Shown here piece after piece: positions 8,075 to 17,249 of a stretch of 43,081 nt of DNA; position 1 is the stretch's first letter, and the number at the start of each line of letters is the position of its first letter. Made by a program: the position numbers and the translations under genes. Under the pieces are notes generated by a model. The model did no database searches and was not told where the DNA came from. It saw only the letters and a program-made list of their open reading frames with translations. Source of the DNA: an uncultured Lachnospiraceae bacterium (GTDB lineage: Bacteria > Bacillota > Clostridia > Lachnospirales > Lachnospiraceae); assembly GCA_948470755.1 (NCBI GenBank), contig CAOKPU010000020.1, positions 1 to 43,081 on the forward strand, read 5' to 3'.

Positions 8075-9298
8075 ATGACAGTATTTGACGAGTTAAAGGC
8101 AAGAGGGCTGCTGGCGCAGCTTACGGATGAGGAAGAAATTAAAGAGCTGATCAACCACGGCAAGGCAACTTTTTACATTGGGTTCGACCCTACGGCGGAC
8201 AGCCTTCATGTAGGGCATTTTATGGCTCTTTGCCTGATGAAGCGGCTGCAGATGGCAGGGAATAAACCGATTGCGCTGATAGGGGGAGGAACGGCCATGA
8301 TCGGCGACCCTTCCGGCCGGACCGATATGCGTTCTATGATGACTCCGGAAACGATACAACATAATTGCGACTGCTTTAAAAAGCAGATGAGCAAGTTCAT
8401 TGATTTTTCCGAAGGGAAAGCGATGATGGTGAACAATGCGGATTGGCTGCTTGATCTTAATTATATTGACGTTTTAAGGGAAGTAGGGGCGCATTTTAGC
8501 GTGAACCGTATGCTGACGGCGGAATGCTATAAGCAGCGTATGGAAAAGGGGTTAAGTTTTCTGGAATTTAACTATATGATCATGCAGAGTTATGATTTTT
8601 ATGTGTTGTATCAAAAGTACGGCTGCAACATGCAGTTTGGCGGCGATGACCAGTGGAGCAATATGCTTGGGGGGACTGAACTGATCCGGAGGAAACTGGG
8701 GAAAGATGCATACGCCATGACGATTACTTTGCTGCTGAATTCCGAAGGGAAGAAAATGGGGAAGACGCAGAAAGGAGCCGTATGGCTTGATCCTGATAAG
8801 ACTTCTCCTTTTGACTTTTTCCAATACTGGAGGAACGTGGCCGACGCGGATGTACTCAAATGCATCCGTATGCTCACCTTCCTGCCGTTAGAGCAAATTG
8901 ATGAGATGGATAAATGGGAAGGAAGCGAATTAAATAAGGCGAAAGAAATCCTTGCTTATGAACTGACAAAATTAGTCCACGGGCAAGAGGAAGCCGAGAA
9001 AGCGCTGGAAGGGGCAAGGACGTTATTTTCCAGCGGGAACGCAGCGCAGATGCCTACAGTTGTCCTGACAGAAGGAAATTTTATGGAAGATAAGATCGAC
9101 ATCCTTACGATGCTGACGGTATCCGGTTTGGTTGCTTCCCGTTCGGAAGGGCGCCGGGCAGTGGAGCAAGGGGGCGTCAGCATAGACGGGGAAAAAGTGA
9201 CGGACATTAAGGCTGTTTTTGAAAAGGAAAAACTGGCCGGAGACGGACTTGTCTTAAAAAGAGGCAAAAAGAGTTTTAAAAAGATCATTTTCCAATAG
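8075..9298 (+). CDS. tyrS: Tyrosyl-tRNA synthetase
   Basis: It charges tRNA-Tyr. The class I signature appears as LHVGHF near residue 49 and the second signature as KKMGKT near residue 227, followed by a C-terminal S4 RNA-binding domain (about 340-405). Start 8075 gives 407 residues and has GGAAGGAG ahead of it; an in-frame start at 8030 lies inside the upstream hairpin. It is separated from the VWA gene by a terminator-like hairpin and followed by one overlapping the spoIVA control region, so it appears to be a single-gene unit. Confidence 0.96.
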   Translation: MTVFDELKARGLLAQLTDEEEIKELINHGKATFYIGFDPTADSLHVGHFMALCLMKRLQMAGNKPIALIGGGTAMIGDPSGRTDMRSMMTPETIQHNCDCFKKQMSKFIDFSEGKAMMVNNADWLLDLNYIDVLREVGAHFSVNRMLTAECYKQRMEKGLSFLEFNYMIMQSYDFYVLYQKYGCNMQFGGDDQWSNMLGGTELIRRKLGKDAYAMTITLLLNSEGKKMGKTQKGAVWLDPDKTSPFDFFQYWRNVADADVLKCIRMLTFLPLEQIDEMDKWEGSELNKAKEILAYELTKLVHGQEEAEKALEGARTLFSSGNAAQMPTVVLTEGNFMEDKIDILTMLTVSGLVASRSEGRRAVEQGGVSIDGEKVTDIKAVFEKEKLAGDGLVLKRGKKSFKKIIFQ

Positions 9299-9327
9299 AA
9301 GCCGGAACACAACGGTTAAGAATCAAA

Positions 9328-9356
9328 GAATAATGTAAAGTTCCTCTGCATATATT
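9328..9356 (+). promoter_or_regulatory. Sigma-E-type promoter of spoIVA
   Basis: GAATAAT (9328-9334) and CATATATT (9349-9356) are 14 bases apart. The -10 box matches six of eight positions of the sigma-E form CATACAAT and the spacing fits. SpoIVA is a known mother-cell sigma-E product in Bacillus. The predicted start is near 9363, 25 bases before the ATG. Confidence 0.5.
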
Positions 9357-9387
9357 GTAACAGCAAATATGGAAGGGGAACTTTTTT
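9337..9387 (+). terminator. tyrS terminator overlapping spoIVA promoter and ribosome site
   Basis: AAAGTTCC (9337-9344) and GGAACTTT (9377-9384) form an 8-bp stem, with CATAT/ATATG (9349-9353/9367-9371) inside, followed by a run of six T ending at 9387, immediately before the spoIVA ATG. The stem includes the spoIVA ribosome site GGAAGGGGAA and its -10 box. Confidence 0.6.
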
Positions 9388-10869
9388 ATGGATGCGTTGC
9401 ATACACATAACTTATACAAAGACATTCAATCCCGTACCGGAGGGGAAATCTACATAGGAGTGGTGGGGCCGGTAAGAACCGGGAAGTCTACCTTTATCAA
9501 ACGTTTTATGGACATTATGGTGCTTCCTTATATGACGCAGGAGCATGAAAAAGTAAGGGCGCAGGACGAACTGCCGCAAAGCGCAGGTGGAAAGACCATT
9601 ACCACGACAGAGCCAAAATTTATTCCAAAGGAAGCGGCTAAAATTACATTAAACGATGATATTGACGTAAATGTACGGCTGATTGATTGCGTAGGCTATA
9701 TGGTAGACGGGGCCAGCGGGCATATGGAAGAGGACGCGGAACGGATGGTAAAAACCCCGTGGTCCGCCGATGAAATCCCTTTTACCCAGGCTGCGGAAAT
9801 TGGCACGAGGAAGGTGATCAACGATCACTCAACCATAGGAATCGTCATTACATGCGACGGAAGTTTTGGGGAAATCCCGAGGGAAAACTATATTCCGGCT
9901 GAAGAACGGACGATTTCGGAACTGAAAAAAATACATAAACCTTTTATCCTCTTAGTGAATTCGGAAAGGCCTTATTCGGAAGAAACAAAAAAACTGACGG
10001 AAGATCTTGCGAAAAAATATCAGGTCAGCGCGATGGCTGTAAACTGCGAGCAATTGAAAAAAGATGATATTCATACGATAATGGAAAATATCCTTTATGA
10101 ATTCCCGCTGACCATGATTGAGTTTTACATGCCTAAATGGGTGGAAATGCTTCCGAACACTCATAAGATGAAAGCGGATATCATAGGCAGGATCAAAGAA
10201 TTGATGGGGCATCTTGGCTGCGTGAAGGATGTGGCGGGGAACGGCATCAACTTAGAAAGTGAATATATACGCAAATGCAAAATGGACGGAGTGGATATGG
10301 CGACAGGATGTGTATCCGTGTCCCTCGATGTGGATGATTCCTATTATTATGAAATGCTCAGCGATCTGATTGGGGAAAGTATTACGGGGGAATATCAGCT
10401 TTTGTCAGTATTAAGGGAAATGGCAAAGATGAAAAAGGAATATGTCAAAGTCCTTCACGCTGTGGAAGCCGTCCGCTGCAAAGGATACGGAGTCGTAACC
10501 CCTGACAGGGATGAGATTACCCTGGATAAACCGGAGGTGATCCGCCACGGCAATAAATTCGGCGTGAAGATCAAAGCGGAAAGCCCCAGTATCCACATGA
10601 TACGCGCCAATATTGAGACGGAAATATCGCCTATTGTAGGAACGGAACAGCAGGCCGAAGATTTGATCCGCTATATTTCCGATGCGGGGACGAGCGAAGA
10701 GGGGATATGGGAAACAAACATCTTCGGAAAAACGGTGGAGCAGCTTGTCAACGATGGAATTACAGGGAAAATAGCCATGATCGGAGAAGAAAGCCAGGTA
10801 AAATTGCAGGAAACCATGCAAAAAATCGTGAATGACAGCAACGGTGGAATGGTTTGTATTATCATATAA
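9388..10869 (+). CDS. spoIVA: Stage IV sporulation protein A (spore coat base ATPase)
   Basis: SpoIVA polymerises with ATP hydrolysis on the outer forespore membrane and forms the platform on which coat and cortex assemble. The P-loop GPVRTGKST is at residues 27-35 and the N-terminus DIQSRTGGEIYIGVVG is typical. Its 493 residues match the usual 492. The C-terminus ends in hydrophobic VCIII, the membrane-targeting region of the family. It has a sigma-E-type promoter and a strong terminator of its own, so it is probably monocistronic. It is one of the clearest signs that this organism forms endospores. Confidence 0.97.
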   Translation: MDALHTHNLYKDIQSRTGGEIYIGVVGPVRTGKSTFIKRFMDIMVLPYMTQEHEKVRAQDELPQSAGGKTITTTEPKFIPKEAAKITLNDDIDVNVRLIDCVGYMVDGASGHMEEDAERMVKTPWSADEIPFTQAAEIGTRKVINDHSTIGIVITCDGSFGEIPRENYIPAEERTISELKKIHKPFILLVNSERPYSEETKKLTEDLAKKYQVSAMAVNCEQLKKDDIHTIMENILYEFPLTMIEFYMPKWVEMLPNTHKMKADIIGRIKELMGHLGCVKDVAGNGINLESEYIRKCKMDGVDMATGCVSVSLDVDDSYYYEMLSDLIGESITGEYQLLSVLREMAKMKKEYVKVLHAVEAVRCKGYGVVTPDRDEITLDKPEVIRHGNKFGVKIKAESPSIHMIRANIETEISPIVGTEQQAEDLIRYISDAGTSEEGIWETNIFGKTVEQLVNDGITGKIAMIGEESQVKLQETMQKIVNDSNGGMVCIII

Positions 10870-10883
10870 GATGGGATGAGGGG

Positions 10884-10935
10884 ATACGGTTTTTTGGCGG
10901 GAAGCCCTGCCGGAAAACCGTATATTTATTTCCCT
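10884..10935 (+). terminator. Intrinsic terminator of spoIVA
   Basis: ATACGGTTTT (10884 onward) pairs with AAAACCGTAT (ending 10923), with an inner GGC/GCC pair, followed by ATTTATTT. It lies 15 bases after the spoIVA stop. Confidence 0.8.
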
Positions 10936-11017
10936 TTTGGATATCGTTCATCCTCTGCCATAAAAATACGTTCCCATTTTTGACCAAGGGTTCTTTTTGA
11001 AACTAAAATTCCTACAG

Positions 11018-11046
11018 TTGCCTTTTTTGATATCTCATGGTATATT
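11018..11046 (+). promoter_or_regulatory. Promoter of the purine salvage cluster
   Basis: TTGCCT (11018-11023), a 17-base spacer and TATATT (11041-11046), the latter preceded by TGG. Matches are four of six and five of six. A TTGACA at 11054-11059 is also present but has no good -10 box before the gene. Confidence 0.45.
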
Positions 11047-11083
11047 ATTACTATTGACAAACGGAAAAGGGATGGTTATTGAT

Positions 11084-11908
11084 ATGGGTAAAGAATATGA
11101 AAAACTTTTAAAATGTTATGAAAGCCTGCGGGAAAAAGTAAAATTTGAACCTAAGGTAGCGATCGTGCTGGGATCAGGGCTTGGTAATTTTGCAGACAGT
11201 ATACAGATTGTGGAGGAACTTTCCTATGGCGATATCGAAGATTTTCCGGTTTCTACCGTGCCGGGCCATGCAGGAAAGTTTATTTTTGGATATCTTGGAG
11301 CCGTACCGGTGGTGTGCATGAAAGGCAGAGTGCATTATTATGAAGGATATCCGATTGGGGATGTGGTGCTTCCGGCCCGCCTGATGAAAATGATGGGGGC
11401 GGAAATCTTGTTTTTGACGAATGCGTCCGGTGGAGTCAACGACACGTTCCGTGCAGGGGACCTGATGATGATTACAGATCATATTTCCTGTTTTGTGCCA
11501 AATCCTTTGATCGGGCCGAATATAGAAGAATTGGGGACTCGTTTCCCGGATATGAGTTCCGTATATGATAAGGGATTACAGGAGATTTTAAGACAGACAG
11601 CAAAAGAGCATGGCATTCCGATGAAAGAGGGGGTTTATCTACAGTTGACAGGGCCGTCCTTTGAATCGCCGGCGGAAATCCGCATGGTACGTACCCTGGG
11701 TGCGGATGCGGTAGGTATGAGCACCGTAGTGGAAGCGATTGCCGCAAACCATATGGGGATGCGGATCTGTGGGATTTCATGTGTATGCAATCTTGCGGCG
11801 GGAATGACGGAAAATCCGTTGACCCATGAAGAAGTACAGGAGGCGGCGAATAAGACTGCCCCTTTGTTTACGAAGTTAGTGGCGGAATCCGTAAAAAAAT
11901 TCCTATAA
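11084..11908 (+). CDS. punA: Purine-nucleoside phosphorylase
   Basis: It splits purine (deoxy)nucleosides with phosphate into base and (deoxy)ribose 1-phosphate. Trimeric PNP-family motifs are visible: VLGSGLG near residue 27, the phosphate-binding histidine segment GRVHYYEGYP near 82-91, TNASGG near 112, and the substrate loop TGPSFESPAEIR near 188-199. Start 11084 gives 274 residues, the normal size; ATG at 11072 (four residues longer) is equally possible, and the frame is open further up to 10997. It precedes an MTA/SAH-deaminase-like amidohydrolase and a purine permease, consistent with a purine salvage unit. Confidence 0.92.
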   Translation: MGKEYEKLLKCYESLREKVKFEPKVAIVLGSGLGNFADSIQIVEELSYGDIEDFPVSTVPGHAGKFIFGYLGAVPVVCMKGRVHYYEGYPIGDVVLPARLMKMMGAEILFLTNASGGVNDTFRAGDLMMITDHISCFVPNPLIGPNIEELGTRFPDMSSVYDKGLQEILRQTAKEHGIPMKEGVYLQLTGPSFESPAEIRMVRTLGADAVGMSTVVEAIAANHMGMRICGISCVCNLAAGMTENPLTHEEVQEAANKTAPLFTKLVAESVKKFL

Positions 11909-11951
11909 GATACGACAACGCGGCAGACCTTGAAAGGGGATGGGATACAGC

Positions 11952-13253
11952 ATGAATATCCGTTTTTATAATGCACTGGTATTGACAATGGAAGAGGACA
12001 GGCCTATTTTTAAAGGGGAAGTCTGGGTAAAGGATGAAAAAATCCTATATGTTGGAACCGGCATGGATGAAGATAAGCTTTTGGGATGTTGGAAAGAGGC
12101 TTGCATCATATGGGATGAGGAAGTGGACTGCCAGGGCAATCTTTTGATGCCCGGATTTAAGAACGCCCACACACATTCCGGCATGACGCTGCTGCGTTCT
12201 TACGCCGATGACCTTCCTTTGCAGTCATGGTTGAATGAACAGGTGTTTCCTATAGAAGCGAAAATGTCAGCCGAGGATATTTATCATTTAACGAAGCTGG
12301 CCATTTTAGAATATCTGACCAGCGGGATAACGGCTATTTTTGAAATGTATCTGACGCCGGAGAGTATTGGAGAAGCCTGCGTGGATATGGGGATGCGTTG
12401 CGTTCAGACAGGGGGAGTCAATAACTTCAGCCAGTCGGTGGAACTTTTGGAGAAATGGTATGAAGGGCTGAACGGGAAACATCCGCTGCTTTCTTTCCTG
12501 CCCGGTTTTCATGCGGAATATACTTGTTCAAAAGAATTGCTGGAAAGGATCGCTGCTTTTGCCAAAGAGAAGAAAGCCCCTGTTTATACGCATTTATCCG
12601 AAACAGAAACAGAAGTAGAGGGATGCAGGGAACGTTATGGCATGACGCCGGGTATCTTTTTGGATTCTCTTGGGATGTTTGAATATGGCGGGGGAGTTTA
12701 TCACGGGGTGTGGCTTACGGCGGAGGAAATGGCTCTTTTTAAGGAAAAGGGCGTCAGCGTGATCACGAACCCCGGCTCGAATACAAAGCTTGCCAGCGGG
12801 ATTGCGCCTATAAGCGGTTTTCTGAAAACAGGGCTGAATGTAGCGATCGGTACGGACGGGCCGGCCAGCAATAATTGCCTGGACATGTTCCGGGAAATGT
12901 TTCTTGTGACGGGGCTGGCAAAATTAAAGACGAAAGACGCTTCCGCAGTGGATGCAACGGAAGTATTGAAGATGGCCACCGTAAACGGGGCGGCGGCGAT
13001 GAAGCTGGAAGAGGCCGATGTGCTGGCGGAAGGGAAGCTGGCGGATATGATTATGATGGATTTACATATGCCGAATATGCAGCCGCTTAACAATATCGCA
13101 AAAAATATTGTATACAGCGGCAGCAAGCAGAATGTAAAAATGACGATGATCCATGGGAAAATCTTATACCGGGATGGAAAGTTCTATGTTCCGGATAGAC
13201 CGGAGGACATTTATCGGAAGGCAAATGAAATCATAAACAAACTGAAAGAGTAA
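11952..13253 (+). CDS. Amidohydrolase of the MTA/SAH deaminase type
   Basis: A metal-dependent hydrolase of the MtaD/SsnA group, which deaminates 5'-methylthioadenosine, S-adenosylhomocysteine or related adenine compounds. The metal-site HTH motif lies in GFKNAHTHSGMT (about residues 64-75). Further metal ligands fit GFHAEYTC (near 182), YTHLSE and GTDGPASNN (near 300-308). The length of 433 is typical. Start 11952 was preferred over ATG at 11940 because the N-terminus MNIRFYNALVLTM fits the family and a GGGGATGGGA stretch precedes it. Its position between punA and a purine permease supports an adenine-nucleoside substrate, but the exact one cannot be read from sequence. Confidence 0.82.
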   Translation: MNIRFYNALVLTMEEDRPIFKGEVWVKDEKILYVGTGMDEDKLLGCWKEACIIWDEEVDCQGNLLMPGFKNAHTHSGMTLLRSYADDLPLQSWLNEQVFPIEAKMSAEDIYHLTKLAILEYLTSGITAIFEMYLTPESIGEACVDMGMRCVQTGGVNNFSQSVELLEKWYEGLNGKHPLLSFLPGFHAEYTCSKELLERIAAFAKEKKAPVYTHLSETETEVEGCRERYGMTPGIFLDSLGMFEYGGGVYHGVWLTAEEMALFKEKGVSVITNPGSNTKLASGIAPISGFLKTGLNVAIGTDGPASNNCLDMFREMFLVTGLAKLKTKDASAVDATEVLKMATVNGAAAMKLEEADVLAEGKLADMIMMDLHMPNMQPLNNIAKNIVYSGSKQNVKMTMIHGKILYRDGKFYVPDRPEDIYRKANEIINKLKE

Positions 13254-13343
13254 AGCCAAACGATATTTATTTTTGGTTGATAGGCAGAAATGCTTTTCAA
13301 TAGATGTTTTTAACTTTTTATTTATTAGGAGGTATAAGGAGAT

Positions 13344-14714
13344 ATGTTGGAACAATTCTTCAAATTGAAAGAAAACAAGACAGACATTAAGACCGAAGTT
13401 ATGGCTGGTATTACTACCTTCATGACGATGGCTTATATTCTGGCAGTAAACCCCAGCATCCTTTCCGCTGCGGGAATGGATGCCAATGCGGTGCTGATTG
13501 CTACGGCGTTAGCTTCTTTTGTGGGTACTGCGCTGATGGCCCTGCTGGCTAATTATCCATTTGCGTTGGCGCCGGGCATGGGATTAAATGCTTATTTTGC
13601 ATTTACGGTAGTGTTGCAAATGGGATATTCCTGGCAGATCGCGTTGCTGGCTGTGTTTGTGGAGGGGCTTGTTTTTATTGTGCTTTCCCTGACAAATGTG
13701 CGGGAAGCGATTTTTAATGCCATCCCTATGACTTTAAAGTCAGCGGTAAGCGTGGGCATCGGTTTGTTTATTGCATTTATCGGTTTGCAGAATGCAAAAC
13801 TCATTGTAAACGAGGATTCTACATTGCTTACCTATCAGAAGTTTGCAGGAGAGGAATTCTCCACGGTTGGGATTACGGCTTTGCTTGCCTTGATCGGGGT
13901 ATTGATTACCGCCGTATTTTTGATCAAGAATATAAAAGGCGGCATTTTGCTTGGGATCGTTGCTACATGGGTGCTTGGCATTATCTGTGAACTGGTAGGG
14001 ATTTATGTGCCGAACCCGGATGCGGGCTGGTTTTCTACTATTCCCCATGCCATTGTAAGCTTTGACTTTTCGGCGATAGGAAGTACATTCGGGCAGGTAT
14101 TTAAGGCTGATTTTTCCTCAGTGAAAGTATTGGATTTCGTAGTTATCATGTTCTCTTTCCTGTTTGTAGACCTGTTTGATACTTTGGGAACCCTGATCGG
14201 CGTCTCCTCCAAAGCAAATATGCTGGATAAGGATGGGAAGCTTCCCAGGATCAAAGGCGCGCTTTTAGCAGACGCGATTGCAACCAGCGTAGGCGCCGTT
14301 CTGGGTACATCCACCACAACTACTTATGTGGAAAGCGCATCCGGTGTAACAGAAGGGGGCAGGACCGGGCTTACCGCCATCGTAACCGGCCTGTTATTCT
14401 TGTTGGCATTGATTTTCTCCCCGCTGTTTTTAACGATACCGTCATTTGCAACGGCTCCTGCCTTGATCATCGTTGGTTTCTATATGATGGGTTCCGTAGC
14501 GAAGATCGACTTTAATGATATGACGGATGCAATCCCGGCATTCCTTTGCATTATTGCAATGCCTTTGGCCTACAGCATTTCGGAAGGAATTGCCATCGGC
14601 GTGATTTCCTGGACGATTATCAGTTTAGTATCCGGTAAAGCAAAGGAAAAGAAAGTAAGCATATTAATGTATGTCCTTACCGTATTGTTTATTTTGAAAT
14701 ATATATTCCTATAA
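13344..14714 (+). CDS. NCS2-family purine permease (guanine/hypoxanthine or adenine type)
   Basis: A polytopic membrane transporter, 456 residues, with about 12 to 14 hydrophobic segments. It begins with the AzgA/PbuG-type signature KTDIKTEVMAGITTFMTMAY and keeps FALAPGMGLNAYFAF near residue 72-86 and a TSTTTTYVESASGVTEGGRTG substrate region near 320-340. It imports purine bases with protons. GGAGG and AAGGAG precede the ATG. The 90 bases before it contain no recognisable purine riboswitch. It follows the amidohydrolase and ends at a strong terminator, closing the purine cluster. Confidence 0.9.
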   Translation: MLEQFFKLKENKTDIKTEVMAGITTFMTMAYILAVNPSILSAAGMDANAVLIATALASFVGTALMALLANYPFALAPGMGLNAYFAFTVVLQMGYSWQIALLAVFVEGLVFIVLSLTNVREAIFNAIPMTLKSAVSVGIGLFIAFIGLQNAKLIVNEDSTLLTYQKFAGEEFSTVGITALLALIGVLITAVFLIKNIKGGILLGIVATWVLGIICELVGIYVPNPDAGWFSTIPHAIVSFDFSAIGSTFGQVFKADFSSVKVLDFVVIMFSFLFVDLFDTLGTLIGVSSKANMLDKDGKLPRIKGALLADAIATSVGAVLGTSTTTTYVESASGVTEGGRTGLTAIVTGLLFLLALIFSPLFLTIPSFATAPALIIVGFYMMGSVAKIDFNDMTDAIPAFLCIIAMPLAYSISEGIAIGVISWTIISLVSGKAKEKKVSILMYVLTVLFILKYIFL

Positions 14715-14770
14715 AAATAGGGATAGTTACTGTATTAACCGTTTGTTTTTACAAAATAAGGAAAAGGGAA

Positions 14771-14806
14771 GGAAGCATTCACAAAAAATGGATGCTTCCT
14801 GTTTTC
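14771..14806 (+). terminator. Terminator after the purine permease
   Basis: GGAAGCAT (14771-14778) and ATGCTTCC (14792-14799) form an 8-bp stem with a 13-base loop, followed by TGTTTTC. The T-run is imperfect but the stem is strong. Confidence 0.65.
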
Positions 14807-14820
14807 GATAAGGATAAAAA

Positions 14821-15546
14821 ATGAAAGTGACTTATATTTACCATAGCGGTTTTGCCGTAGAATTGGATAGTTGTGTACTGTTGTTCGATTATTACAAGGG
14901 AGAGCTTCCTTGCTGGAAAAGAGAAAAGGCGGTTTATGTATTTGCTTCCCATAAGCATCAGGATCATTTTCAATTAAAGATTTTTGATTTGGCGACAGAA
15001 TACCCGAAGACTCATTTTTTTCTCGGCAGCGACATTAAGCTGGGCAGGAAATATTTGGAGCGGAATCACTTGGGGCCTTCGGTGAAAGAAAAAATAACTA
15101 ATGTAGGAAAAAACAAAAGCATAACTTTTGATGAGATAGAGATACTTTCGCTTTGTTCTACCGATGAAGGGGTGGCTTTTATCGTAAAAGCGGATGGCCG
15201 CAGCATTTATCATGCAGGGGACTTAAACTGGTGGCATTGGGAAGGGGAATCCGTTCTTTTTAATGAGAATATGGGGAAAGCTTATAAAAAGGAAATTGAT
15301 TCTATAAAAGGGATGCATTTCGATGCGGCATTTGTCCCACTGGATCCAAGGCTTGGGAAGGCTTATGGCTTTGGGATGGACTATTTTTTGGAACATACGG
15401 ATGCAGATAAAGTTTTTCCTATGCATATGTGGGAAAAATACGGATGTATCAGAAAGTATAAACAAACATTGACAGGCCGGAAGCATGAAAAACAAATCAT
15501 GGACATTGACAGGCCGGGACAGGAGTTTGAGGAATGGAATATATAG
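14821..15546 (+). CDS. Metallo-beta-lactamase-fold hydrolase (UlaG-like)
   Basis: A 241-residue soluble protein with the di-metal motif SHKHQDHF (about residues 43-50), later ligand candidates at HAGDLNWWHW (near 132) and a C-terminal MHMW histidine (near 202). It belongs to the broad UlaG/L-ascorbate-lactonase-like branch of the fold, whose members hydrolyse lactones, phosphodiesters or other esters; the substrate cannot be told. AAGGA precedes the ATG, just after the permease terminator. Its last 13 bases overlap the start of the MutS-like ATPase gene, so the two are co-expressed and possibly coupled. Confidence 0.85.
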   Translation: MKVTYIYHSGFAVELDSCVLLFDYYKGELPCWKREKAVYVFASHKHQDHFQLKIFDLATEYPKTHFFLGSDIKLGRKYLERNHLGPSVKEKITNVGKNKSITFDEIEILSLCSTDEGVAFIVKADGRSIYHAGDLNWWHWEGESVLFNENMGKAYKKEIDSIKGMHFDAAFVPLDPRLGKAYGFGMDYFLEHTDADKVFPMHMWEKYGCIRKYKQTLTGRKHEKQIMDIDRPGQEFEEWNI

Positions 15547-17231
15547 TGTTTGCGTGGGTGATTTTTGCAATCATTGCTTTGATCATGTCCAAAGGCTTTT
15601 TGGATGAAAAGAAAAAAAGGAAAGAATTTATTTTTTGGCTTCGCAATCATTACGGGGAGCTGCCAAAACGGGACGGGTACCGGGAAGGGGAGATGAATAA
15701 GATTTCCCGTTATTTTCAGGTGCATAAAAAGGCAAGCTTCCATATCGATGATATTACATGGAATGATTTGAATATGGATGAGGTGTTTTGGAGGATGAAC
15801 TATACATTTTCTGCAGCCGGGGAGGAATATTTGTATTATCTTCTCCGGACACCTATGCAGGATATGGAAAGGGCTGCTTTGTTGGAACGGCAAATAGAAT
15901 ATTTTATGGAACATAAGGAGGAGCGGATCGCGTTTCAGGCTTTTTTTTCGGAAATCGGAAAAACAGGAAAATATTCAATATACGATTATCTGGATCATTT
16001 GGATTTGCTGGGGGAACGGAATAACCGGATGCACTATGCCGGTAATCTGGCGATTATTTTGTCGTTGATTATCATGTTCTTTAACGTACAGTACGGCACC
16101 CTTCTTTTAGTCGTTGTAATGGGGCGTAACATCATCGCATATTTTAAATCTAAAAATGAAATCGATCCTTATGTGACCAGCTTTTCTTATATTTTAAGGT
16201 TGATGCAGAACGCTGAAAAAATGGAAAGGATGCCAGTGGGAGCATTTGCCAAAGAAGTGGAAGAGCTAAAAAAGTGCCGGAAAACGTTGGGGAAATTTAA
16301 GGCCGGTTCCTATATTATTATGTCTGCATCCAGGATGAGCGGATCGGGTAATCCATTGGAAATTGCCCTGGACTATGTCCGGATGGTCTTTCATCTGGAT
16401 TTGATCAAGTTTAACCAGATGCTTGCGGAAGTGCAAAAGAACAAAGCATCCATCGACCGGATGATGACCCTGACCGGTTATATGGAAACGGTGATTGCCA
16501 TCGGGGCTTTCCGTGCATCGCTGGGAGTATACTGCATTCCCCGGTTTGACAGACGCAGAGGGATGAAGGCGGAAAATCTTTATCATCCTCTGCTGGAAGA
16601 TCCGGTGAAAAACAGTATTTTGACGGAGAAAGGAGTGTTGATTACCGGCTCCAACGCTTCCGGTAAATCCACATTCTTAAAAACAGTGGCCGTCAATGCG
16701 ATTCTTGCCCAGACGATATATACATGCCTGGCAGACAGCTATAGCGCAGGTTTCTACCGGATCATGTCGTCCATGGCGCTAAGGGATGACCTGTCAGGGG
16801 GGGACAGTTATTATATTGTGGAAATAAAATCTTTAAAAAGAATCTTAAATGAAATAGGGGAAGAGGGCAACCCAGTGCTTTGCTTTGTGGATGAGGTGTT
16901 AAGGGGAACGAATACCGTAGAGCGTATTGCCGCATCCACCCAGATTTTAAAAAGCCTTTCCAAAGCCTCCGTCCTTTGTTTTGCGGCAACCCATGACATC
17001 GAACTGACACATTTGCTGGAAAAGCATTATAATAATTATCATTTTGAAGAAGAGGTGATGGGCAAAGATATTGTCTTTCATTACCGGCTGCTGAAAGGGA
17101 GGGCAGTCACAAGGAATGCCATTAAACTGCTTGGAGTAATGGGGTATGATGAAGAGATCATACAGGAAGCGGAAGCGCTTGCAGAAGGATTCTTAAAGAG
17201 CGGAAGCTGGGATGAAAAGATGACTTGTTGA
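15534..17231 (+). CDS. Membrane-anchored MutS-like ATPase
   Basis: A 565-residue protein with a MutS-type C-terminal ATPase: Walker A GSNASGKST near residue 373, Walker B PVLCFVDEVLRGTNT near 445-459, and the AATHD histidine motif near 485. The mismatch-recognition domains are absent. Instead there is an N-terminal hydrophobic helix (about residues 2-19) and a hydrophobic pair near 168-205, suggesting membrane association. Such MutS-related ATPases are annotated as mismatch repair proteins but are unlikely to do that. The start at 15534 has GAGG upstream and overlaps the metallo-hydrolase gene by 13 bases. The function is unknown. Confidence 0.82.
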   Translation: MEYIVFAWVIFAIIALIMSKGFLDEKKKRKEFIFWLRNHYGELPKRDGYREGEMNKISRYFQVHKKASFHIDDITWNDLNMDEVFWRMNYTFSAAGEEYLYYLLRTPMQDMERAALLERQIEYFMEHKEERIAFQAFFSEIGKTGKYSIYDYLDHLDLLGERNNRMHYAGNLAIILSLIIMFFNVQYGTLLLVVVMGRNIIAYFKSKNEIDPYVTSFSYILRLMQNAEKMERMPVGAFAKEVEELKKCRKTLGKFKAGSYIIMSASRMSGSGNPLEIALDYVRMVFHLDLIKFNQMLAEVQKNKASIDRMMTLTGYMETVIAIGAFRASLGVYCIPRFDRRRGMKAENLYHPLLEDPVKNSILTEKGVLITGSNASGKSTFLKTVAVNAILAQTIYTCLADSYSAGFYRIMSSMALRDDLSGGDSYYIVEIKSLKRILNEIGEEGNPVLCFVDEVLRGTNTVERIAASTQILKSLSKASVLCFAATHDIELTHLLEKHYNNYHFEEEVMGKDIVFHYRLLKGRAVTRNAIKLLGVMGYDEEIIQEAEALAEGFLKSGSWDEKMTC

Positions 17232-17249
17232 AGATTCTCTCATGACGGC

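Noticed and set aside
13254-13343. Purine riboswitch before the NCS2 permease
   Set aside because: The gap is 90 bases and A+T-rich; the conserved loop-loop sequences of the purine aptamer are not present.
15381-15914. 177-residue minus-strand ORF across the metallo-hydrolase/MutS-like junction
   Set aside because: Antisense shadow of two clear genes, with no family features or start signal.
15534-17231. Call as a second mismatch-repair MutS
   Set aside because: Only the ATPase part is MutS-like; mismatch-binding and connector domains are missing and membrane segments are present. The true mutS begins at 41615.
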